Shown: piece after piece, positions 24,774-29,727 of the stretch
How the letters are laid out: every line of letters starts with the position of its first letter
How positions within the stretch are numbered: the stretch's first letter is position 1
Source: an uncultured Lachnospiraceae bacterium
GTDB taxonomy: Bacteria; Bacillota; Clostridia; Lachnospirales; Lachnospiraceae
Direction of reading: 5' to 3'
Length of the DNA stretch: 29,727 nucleotides
NCBI GenBank assembly: GCA_948468325.1
Contig: CAOKHR010000004.1
Coordinates: 1-29,727 of the forward strand
The notes under the pieces: generated by a model
What the model saw: the letters and a program-made list of their open reading frames with translations, nothing else
Databases searched by the model: none
Told to the model about the DNA's origin: nothing
Position numbers and translations under genes: made by a program

Positions 24774-25370
24774 ATGAAGATTGCAGTGATTAGTCAAAGG
24801 GTAGACGAAATAAAGGATTATGGCGAGGTTCGGGATGCTTTGGACGAGGCCTGGCAGCAGCTTTTTTGGCACATGAATACAGCGTTGGTTCCGATGCCCA
24901 ATGCTCCGCAGGTTGTGAAGGAGGTTTTGGAACGGTTAAAGCCGGACGCAATCGTTTTGTCAGGAGGAAATAATCCCGTATCTTACGGAGGTTCTGCGCC
25001 GCAGAGAGATCTTACGGATGAATTGCTGATTCAATATGCAATAGATCATGCTGTGCCATTGCTTGGCGTATGCAGGGGAATGCAGTCTGTTGCGCTGTAT
25101 TTTGGCAGTACATTAAAGAAAGTGGAAGGACATGTGGCAGTCCGGCATGAAATTGAAGGCGAAACCGTACGGGAAGTAAACAGTTATCATAGTTATGCTG
25201 TAGATGTTCCCGGAGAACATATAAAAATTGCTTCCAGAGCAAAAGATGGGATAATAGAGGCAATTTATCATGAAACGTATCAAATTTATGGAATTATGTG
25301 GCATCCGGAGCGGGTAAAGGGTTTTTCAAAGGATGATGTTAACCTGATCAAAGAGAAATTAAAATTATAA
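24774..25370 (+). CDS. Class-I glutamine amidotransferase-like hydrolase, Cj1417-like (CDP-L-glutamine amidohydrolase)
   Basis: A 198-residue triad hydrolase. The nucleophile elbow is GVCRGMQ with C100; the partner His and Glu are H177 and E179 in WHPER. The oxyanion region is VLSGGNNPVSYGG. In C. jejuni Cj1417 hydrolyses CDP-L-glutamine to cytidine diphosphoramidate and glutamate. The gene follows the kinase by 18 bases and precedes the cytidylyltransferase, the same order as in C. jejuni read along transcription. A gamma-glutamyl-GABA hydrolase (PuuD type) is the alternative by sequence alone, but PuuD enzymes are longer (about 250) and the context argues against it. No signal peptide; cytosolic. 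Confidence 0.82.
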   Translation: MKIAVISQRVDEIKDYGEVRDALDEAWQQLFWHMNTALVPMPNAPQVVKEVLERLKPDAIVLSGGNNPVSYGGSAPQRDLTDELLIQYAIDHAVPLLGVCRGMQSVALYFGSTLKKVEGHVAVRHEIEGETVREVNSYHSYAVDVPGEHIKIASRAKDGIIEAIYHETYQIYGIMWHPERVKGFSKDDVNLIKEKLKL

Positions 25371-25372
25371 GG

Positions 25373-25494
25373 GCAAAAATAAGGTAATACCCTGTGGGCA
25401 TCCCTTTATGCGGGGAAAAGATACGCAAAAATAAGGTAATACCCTGCGGGCATCCCTTTATGCGGGGAAAAGATATGCAAAAATAAGGTAATAC
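25373..25494. repeat. 52-bp tandem repeat, 2.35 copies, each with a hairpin
   Basis: Copy 1 (25373-25424) and copy 2 (25425-25476) differ at only two bases; a third copy starts at 25477 and breaks off after 18 bases. Each full copy can form a six-pair stem CCCTGY / GCGGGG. The variable base Y turns a T-G wobble (copy 1) into a C-G pair (copy 2), so the stem is kept. It lies between the amidohydrolase and the cytidylyltransferase within one operon, in a 145-base spacer. Repeats contain no spacers, so this is not a CRISPR. It may tune expression of the distal genes. Confidence 0.85.
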
Positions 25495-25515
25495 AAAGGA
25501 AAGGAATTTATAAAA

Positions 25516-26292
25516 ATGAAAGTAATTATTTTGGCGGCGGGCCAGGGAAGCAGATTGAGGCCTTTGACGGATGACAGGCCGAAGTGTATGGTGGAAGTAA
25601 ATGGCCGGAGTATTATTGAACGGCAGCTTGATACAATGCATTCCTGTGGAATCAAAGATGAAGATATTACCATTGTGGCAGGATACCGTAATGATGCACT
25701 GAAAAACAAATTTCAGAATACGGCAATTCATTTTATCGTAAACGAAGCATTTGAGACAACAAATATGGTATATTCCCTGATGTGTGCAAGAAGACTTATG
25801 GAAAAAGAAGAAGATATTATTATTTCTTACGGTGATATTATTTATGAAGAATCGGTTTTTCAAAAGATTCTGGCTGCAAAAGATACGATGTCGGTTATTG
25901 TAGACGACGGCTGGCAGGAGTACTGGTCGCTGCGGTGTGAGAATCCTCTGGATGATGCAGAGACATTGATGTTTGATCAGGATGATTATTTAACAGAGAT
26001 CGGCCAGAAGACAACAGAACTTTCGAAAGTGCAGTCGCAGTACATCGGTTTGATGAGATTTCAGGGCGATGGATTAAAGGCTTTGCTGGATTTAAGCGCA
26101 GAGGCAGAAAATAGAAGTGAAAGAGGAGAGGCACTCTGGCGGACGGACAGGATTTATGCGAAAATGTATATGACAGATCTGCTTCAGGGATTGATTGATG
26201 AAGGTTATAAACTGCGGGCAGTACATATCCAAAGAGGCTGGTATGAGATTGATGACTGCGGGGATTTAAAGCTTGTGGAGGTAGAGTTATGA
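25516..26292 (+). CDS. CTP:phosphoglutamine cytidylyltransferase, Cj1416-like nucleotidyltransferase
   Basis: A 258-residue nucleotidyltransferase. The N-terminal signature is LAAGQGSRLRPLTDDRPKCM, with the G9-x-G11-S-R13 loop and K23, followed by the metal-binding D107 in SYGDIIYEE. In C. jejuni Cj1416 joins CTP and L-glutamine phosphate to CDP-L-glutamine with release of pyrophosphate. The start has AAGGAAAGG about 10 bases upstream. The stop overlaps the next gene by ATGA, so the last two genes are coupled. By sequence alone a phosphocholine cytidylyltransferase (LicC) or sugar nucleotidylyltransferase would also fit, and LicC would connect to the LicD gene here; the adjacent kinase, amidohydrolase and APS-kinase-like genes decide for the phosphoramidate role. 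Confidence 0.8.
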   Translation: MKVIILAAGQGSRLRPLTDDRPKCMVEVNGRSIIERQLDTMHSCGIKDEDITIVAGYRNDALKNKFQNTAIHFIVNEAFETTNMVYSLMCARRLMEKEEDIIISYGDIIYEESVFQKILAAKDTMSVIVDDGWQEYWSLRCENPLDDAETLMFDQDDYLTEIGQKTTELSKVQSQYIGLMRFQGDGLKALLDLSAEAENRSERGEALWRTDRIYAKMYMTDLLQGLIDEGYKLRAVHIQRGWYEIDDCGDLKLVEVEL

Positions 26293-26798
26293 GCACTGTT
26301 TACTGGATTACCGGGCTTTCCGGTGCGGGCAAGACGACAATAGGGAAAATCTTGTATGAGAAAATGAGAGAAACATATCCCAATACGGTGTTTCTGGACG
26401 GAGATACGATGCGGAAAGTGTTTGGAGATGATTTGGGATATACAAGAGAGGAAAGAATCAAATGCGCAATGCGCTATTCCAGACTGTGCGCAATGCTTGA
26501 GGAACAGGATTTAAATGTCATATGCTGTACAATCTCTATGTTTGACTGTGTGAGGGATTGGAACAGGGAGAATATTAGAAATTACAGAGAGGTTTATGTA
26601 AAAGTGTCAATGGAGACGCTTTTAAAAAGAGATCAGAAAGGGCTATACAGCGGAACTACGGCAGAGAAGAAAAAAGAGGTTGCAGGCGTTCATGTAGAGA
26701 TAGAAGAGCCGAAGCATCCGGATTTGGTTTTAGAAAACGATGGGGATAGGACGCCGGAGGAGCAGGCGGATTTAGTTTACAGACTGACCGGATACTAA
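26289..26798 (+). CDS. APS-kinase-like cytidine diphosphoramidate kinase, Cj1415-like
   Basis: A 169-residue P-loop kinase of the CysC fold. Walker A is GLSGAGKTT (9-17), then LDGDTMRKVFGDDLGYT (D37, D39) as in APS kinases, and CCTISMFDCVRDWNRE in place of the canonical ISPYR loop. In C. jejuni Cj1415 phosphorylates the 3' hydroxyl of cytidine diphosphoramidate rather than APS. No ATP sulfurylase gene is near, so a sulfate role is unlikely. It overlaps the cytidylyltransferase by four bases. Its 3' end overlaps a small minus-strand gene. The activated product is the donor for phosphoramidate transfer in Campylobacter; the transferase and methyltransferases are not visible here. Confidence 0.8.
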   Translation: MSTVYWITGLSGAGKTTIGKILYEKMRETYPNTVFLDGDTMRKVFGDDLGYTREERIKCAMRYSRLCAMLEEQDLNVICCTISMFDCVRDWNRENIRNYREVYVKVSMETLLKRDQKGLYSGTTAEKKKEVAGVHVEIEEPKHPDLVLENDGDRTPEEQADLVYRLTGY

Positions 26799-26972
26799 TT
26801 TTTGATAATAATCTATTGCCGCTTTCCAACAATCCTGGACGGATTCTTCCCAGCCAAAGGCAATCTGATGCCATAATTCTTCATATTTAATAACACTCCA
26901 GTAATATGGTTTTTGGGGATTATCATGCGCATGTTTTGTCAGAGATATTTTAACTGCATATTCAGATTCCAT
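26772..26972 (-). CDS. Small Trp/Tyr-rich hypothetical protein
   Basis: A 66-residue protein convergent with, and overlapping by 27 bases, the kinase gene. The start at 26972 is chosen over an ATG at 27026 because GAGGAG (26981-26987) lies eight bases before it. The sequence (YYWSVIKYEELWHQIAFGWE, then CWKAAIDYYQKL) has regular aromatic spacing suggesting an amphipathic helix bundle. I recognise no family. It has no signal peptide or membrane helix. Coding is supported by the ribosome site and non-random composition, but not certain. Confidence 0.5.
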   Translation of the reverse strand: MESEYAVKISLTKHAHDNPQKPYYWSVIKYEELWHQIAFGWEESVQDCWKAAIDYYQKLVSGQSVN

Positions 26973-26980
26973 TTTACAAA

Positions 26981-26987
26981 GCTCCTC
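26981..26987 (-). promoter_or_regulatory. Ribosome binding site that fixes the start of the 66-residue ORF
   Basis: GAGGAGC on the minus strand, eight bases before the ATG at 26972. It is the main support that this small ORF is a gene and that translation does not start at 27026. Confidence 0.5.
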
Positions 26988-27010
26988 AGATAAAGTATAC
27001 TTTACGAGAC

Positions 27011-27040
27011 CACCCTGAAAGGGCATGTCATATCAGGGTG
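27011..27040. promoter_or_regulatory. Inverted repeat upstream of the DUF262 promoter
   Basis: CACCCTGA (27011-27018) and TCAGGGTG (27033-27040) are perfect eight-base complements around 14 bases. No T-run follows on either strand. It lies 18 bases before the -35 of the DUF262 promoter, a position suited to an operator. Confidence 0.45.
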
Positions 27041-27057
27041 CACGGATGGTATCAATT

Positions 27058-27087
27058 TTGAAAAAGATGTTTTTAAAATAATATAAT
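27058..27087 (+). promoter_or_regulatory. Sigma-A promoter of the DUF262-ATPase cassette
   Basis: TTGAAA (27058-27063, 5 of 6) and a perfect TATAAT (27082-27087) with an 18-base spacer, ending 27 bases before the ATG at 27115. AGGAG at 27103-27107 serves as ribosome site. Confidence 0.65.
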
Positions 27088-27114
27088 TATATTCATGATT
27101 TCAGGAGATTATAC

Positions 27115-28404
27115 ATGTTTAGTGAAAAAGAAAAAAAAGACTTGGATTTACTGGTAAATACGGGGAAAAAGCAGGCAGGGAAGCTTAGTTCCATGCTTGT
27201 TTCCAATTATTTTGTAGGATTTCCGTCTGAAAAACAGACAGAAGACGTATACCAGGAGATGATGTCATATTTAGAGCAGAGAGGGATTGAGATTATAGAT
27301 GACGGATCGGAGGTTGAAAATGATGATCCGCTTTCCCCAATGCCGGAAATCCGTCCGTTTGATCCGAGCAAGATTGATATAGATATGAAGACAATGGAAC
27401 TTTCAAGTATCATTGAACGGCTGAAATATAATGAGATTAATATGAATACGGATTTTCAGAGAAAAAGCGGGTTATGGACAGATGTACAGAAAAGCCAGCT
27501 GATAGAATCCCTGCTTCTTAGAATTCCGATCCCGGCGTTTTATTTTGACGGGGGAATCAAGGATAATTGGCTGATTATTGATGGCCTGCAGCGCATTACA
27601 GCTTTAAAAAAGTTTGTGATTGACGGAGAACTGCGTCTTTCGGGATTGGAATTTTTTCATGATTTAGAGGGACTGACATATGCAGAACTTCCAAGAACTT
27701 TTGTCAGACGTATAAAAGAGACGAATATTGTTGCCTATATTGTAAAGGGAGGCACGCCCGCAAACGTAAAATATAATATATTTAAAAGAATTAATACCGG
27801 CGGGTTAGAATTAAAACCTCAGGAAATCCGGCATGCATTATATCAGGGGGCAGCAACGGAGTTATGCAAAAAATTTGCAAAGTTTTCCGAATTTCAGATG
27901 GCAACTACATATAGCATCAAAGACGACAGGATGATGGATCAGGAATTTGTTCTCCGATTTGTTGCTGTCTGTTATTATGGAATTGATAAATATGAAGGTA
28001 TTCCGGACAATTATTTGAACGGAGCGATGGAATATCTGAATTCGCCGGATAAAATAGACGAGCCTGCCATGGAGAAGCAGTTTAAAAGGGTTATGACTGC
28101 ATCCAGATCTATTATGGGTAAGTACGCATTCAGAAAACTGGGTGAGAACGGAATCCGCCGTCCGATTAACAAAGCAATTTACGAAGCCTGGTGCAGGGCC
28201 TTATTCTTTTTAAAAGATCCGGAGCTTGTGATATTAAAAAAGCGAAGCAGTAAAGTATACAATCGCTTTTTGGCGCTTTGCAGCCAGGCGGGATTTTTAC
28301 AGGTAATTAAAGCCAGCGATAAAAAATCATTTTTGATGCGTTTTACATATATCAGTGATATGTTTAAGGAGGTTTTGAATGATACAAAGAATAAAAGCAG
28401 ATAA
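27115..28404 (+). CDS. DUF262 (ParB/GmrSD-N-like) protein with sigma-1.1-like N-terminus
   Basis: A 429-residue protein. The DUF262 domain (about 90-330) shows NTDFQRKSGLW (Q115-R116), QLIESLLLRIPIPAFYF and IIDGLQRITAL (D156-R160), the conserved motifs of the ParB/Srx-like fold found in GmrS-type restriction proteins that use nucleotides. No DUF1524 HNH nuclease domain follows. The first 65 residues (LVNTGKKQAGKLSS, then YLEQRGIEIIDD) look like region 1.1 of primary sigma factors, an unusual combination. It overlaps the ATPase gene by 26 bases. A role in phage restriction is likely from family and partners but not proven. Cytosolic. Confidence 0.8.
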   Translation: MFSEKEKKDLDLLVNTGKKQAGKLSSMLVSNYFVGFPSEKQTEDVYQEMMSYLEQRGIEIIDDGSEVENDDPLSPMPEIRPFDPSKIDIDMKTMELSSIIERLKYNEINMNTDFQRKSGLWTDVQKSQLIESLLLRIPIPAFYFDGGIKDNWLIIDGLQRITALKKFVIDGELRLSGLEFFHDLEGLTYAELPRTFVRRIKETNIVAYIVKGGTPANVKYNIFKRINTGGLELKPQEIRHALYQGAATELCKKFAKFSEFQMATTYSIKDDRMMDQEFVLRFVAVCYYGIDKYEGIPDNYLNGAMEYLNSPDKIDEPAMEKQFKRVMTASRSIMGKYAFRKLGENGIRRPINKAIYEAWCRALFFLKDPELVILKKRSSKVYNRFLALCSQAGFLQVIKASDKKSFLMRFTYISDMFKEVLNDTKNKSR

Positions 28405-29488
28405 TTTTAAATGTTTTGAACATGTTGATATAGAATTTTCAAACCTTAATTTACTTTCAGGCATCAACAGTATGGGAAAATCTACACTGATTCAGATGTT
28501 TCTTTTATTACGGCAGTCTTTTGAGCAGAATGCGCTGGAAAAGGGAATCTATTTAAACGGAAAGTATACAAATCTTGGAATCGGAAAAGACGTATTATAT
28601 ACGGATGCCAAAGAAAATAAGATAGCTATTTCGATTGAAGACAGAAAAAACTCTCTGGACGCAGAGTATAAATATAACGGATCCGCAGATTTTCTTGGGC
28701 TGGCGAAAGAAATCCATATAGCTTCTCTAAAGGATATGAATTTATTTAACAATGGATTTCACTATATAGCAGCCGACCGGCTGGGACCTCAGAGCAGTTA
28801 TGAAAAATCATATTATGAAGTATGGGAAAACAAACAGGTAGGAAATCATGGAGAATATGCTGTGCATTATCTTCAGGCACATGAATTGGAAGTTGTGGAA
28901 AATGAATGCGTGCTGTATGATGGTGAAGAGAACACCCGTCTTTTGAAGCAGGTAGAATGCTGGATGGGAGAAATCACGCCGGGGATTTCTCTGCGTACAG
29001 AGGAATACGGGCACAGCAATCGGGTTGGCCTTACCGTACACCAGGAGGGTAATATGGGGGCAGATTATTATACTGCCCAGAATGTGGGATTTGGAATTTC
29101 TTATGTACTTCCGGTAGTATTAGCTTTATTAAAAGCAAGAAACGATGAGCTGTTAATTATAGAAAATCCGGAAGCGCATCTTCATCCAAAGGGACAGAGG
29201 AAAATGGGTGAGCTGATTGCAAGGGCGGCTGAGGGAGGAGTACAGATTATTGTGGAAACCCACAGCGACCATGTTCTGAATGGAATCCGCCTGTGTGCAA
29301 AGAATGGCAGAATTGATCCGGAAATTGTACGGCTGTATTTCTTTACCAGAAAAAAAATAAACAATGACAATGAATACAAAATTGTGCCGGAGATAGAACG
29401 CCCTGTTTTAATGCCGGACGGGCGGCTTAGCTTCTGGCCGGATGGTTTTTTTGATGAATGGGATAAAGCAATTGACAATTTGTTTTAG
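28379..29488 (+). CDS. AAA ATPase, OLD-like with DUF3696-type C-terminus
   Basis: A 369-residue ABC/OLD-class ATPase. Walker A is GINSMGKST (28-36), preceded by the typical N-terminal FKCFEHVDIEFSNLNLLSG. Walker B is LLIIENPEAHLHPKGQ with the catalytic Glu, and the distal histidine is in VETHSDHVLNGIR. Near the C-terminus LSFWPDGFFDEWDKAI is typical of DUF3696 proteins. No TOPRIM nuclease domain is seen. AAGGAGG lies seven bases before the ATG and the gene overlaps the DUF262 gene, so both are one operon. Such ATPases often act as the sensor or motor of anti-phage modules. Confidence 0.85.
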   Translation: MIQRIKADNFKCFEHVDIEFSNLNLLSGINSMGKSTLIQMFLLLRQSFEQNALEKGIYLNGKYTNLGIGKDVLYTDAKENKIAISIEDRKNSLDAEYKYNGSADFLGLAKEIHIASLKDMNLFNNGFHYIAADRLGPQSSYEKSYYEVWENKQVGNHGEYAVHYLQAHELEVVENECVLYDGEENTRLLKQVECWMGEITPGISLRTEEYGHSNRVGLTVHQEGNMGADYYTAQNVGFGISYVLPVVLALLKARNDELLIIENPEAHLHPKGQRKMGELIARAAEGGVQIIVETHSDHVLNGIRLCAKNGRIDPEIVRLYFFTRKKINNDNEYKIVPEIERPVLMPDGRLSFWPDGFFDEWDKAIDNLF

Positions 29489-29500
29489 AGGAATCGTAAT

Positions 29501-29727
29501 ATGCAAATGATATTAAATGAACTTTCGGCAAGATTTCCGGTCAGGTCACTGGAAGCCGGAAAGCGCCTTATGGAGAACTTTTTAGAGACTTGTTTTGAAG
29601 TTAAGGGAATCATACATAATGACAGTATTTTACTGGATCGGGATTACATGTCTTTTGAACTGGTACGCGGATATAGAATAGAACAATGGAGAAATGATCC
29701 GACAGTAGATGTAGAGAACAAAAGAAG
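29501..29727 (+). CDS. Unknown third gene of the DUF262-ATPase cassette (3' truncated by window)
   Basis: An open frame from ATG 29501, behind GAGGAA, 12 bases after the ATPase stop, running out of the window. The visible 75 residues begin MQMILNELSARFPVRSLEAG and contain DRDYMSFELVRGYRIEQWRN. I do not recognise a family. Tight spacing makes it part of the operon, and it is a candidate effector or accessory protein, but no catalytic motif is visible yet. Confidence 0.7.
   Translation, partial: MQMILNELSARFPVRSLEAGKRLMENFLETCFEVKGIIHNDSILLDRDYMSFELVRGYRIEQWRNDPTVDVENKR

Noticed and set aside
25373..25494. Possible CRISPR array
   Set aside because: The 52-bp units are directly contiguous with no unique spacers, and no cas genes are present.
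25348..25863. 171-residue minus-strand ORF
   Set aside because: Antisense to the cytidylyltransferase and running through the tandem repeats; no recognisable motif.
26289..26798. CysC for sulfate assimilation
   Set aside because: No ATP sulfurylase or PAPS reductase nearby, the usual ISPYR loop is altered, and the neighbours match the Cj1415-Cj1418 set.

Overview
The window looks like a chromosomal stretch from a motile, low-to-mid GC Gram-positive, most likely a Lachnospiraceae-type Clostridia. The reasons are strong AGGAGG-type ribosome sites, AT-rich spacers, GTG/TTG starts, sigma-A and sigma-D-like promoters, and the kinds of glycosylation genes present. No rRNA, tRNA or intact mobile element was seen. 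Taxonomy is inferred from gene style only.

Left part (1-13168): a surface or flagellar glycosylation island. It opens with the C-terminus of a Maf/DUF115 flagellin glycosyltransferase-like protein. Two paralogous minus-strand CgeB/DUF3880-type glycosyltransferases converge on it. A plus-strand run follows: pseB (UDP-GlcNAc 4,6-dehydratase, first step of pseudaminic acid synthesis), two glycosyltransferases, a GT2 glycosyltransferase, a TagB/CDP-glycerol glycerophosphotransferase-like protein, fcl (GDP-L-fucose synthase type) and a LicD protein fused to a degenerate second copy of the TagB-like domain. pseB is preceded by a sigma-D (flagellar sigma) type promoter, which supports a flagellar role.

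Centre (13169-21822): a defence island. An XRE-type regulator and a TPR protein end at a strong intrinsic terminator. Then comes a RADAR system: rdrA (P-loop ATPase), rdrB (divergent adenosine deaminase with all expected metal and catalytic motifs) and a four-helix membrane accessory protein. RADAR is known to edit or deaminate adenosine species during phage infection. The XRE and TPR genes beside it are unexplained partners or regulators.

Spacer (21823-22412): a frameshifted remnant with a G6 tract, a second sigma-D-like promoter followed about 70 bases later by a textbook intrinsic terminator (attenuator or small RNA), and an extended -10 promoter carrying a dyad.

Right-centre (22413-26798): four genes matching, in the same order, the Campylobacter jejuni Cj1418-Cj1417-Cj1416-Cj1415 pathway for nucleoside diphosphoramidate (the donor for capsular O-methyl phosphoramidate): L-glutamine kinase, CDP-glutamine amidohydrolase, phosphoglutamine cytidylyltransferase and an APS-kinase-like cytidine diphosphoramidate kinase. 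Methyltransferases and the final transferase are not in the window. A 52-bp tandem repeat sits between the second and third genes.

Right end (26772-29727): a small minus-strand ORF, then a three-gene cassette with its own promoter: a DUF262 protein whose N-terminus resembles sigma-70 region 1.1, an OLD-like/DUF3696 ATPase, and the start of an unknown third gene cut by the window edge. This is a candidate second defence module.
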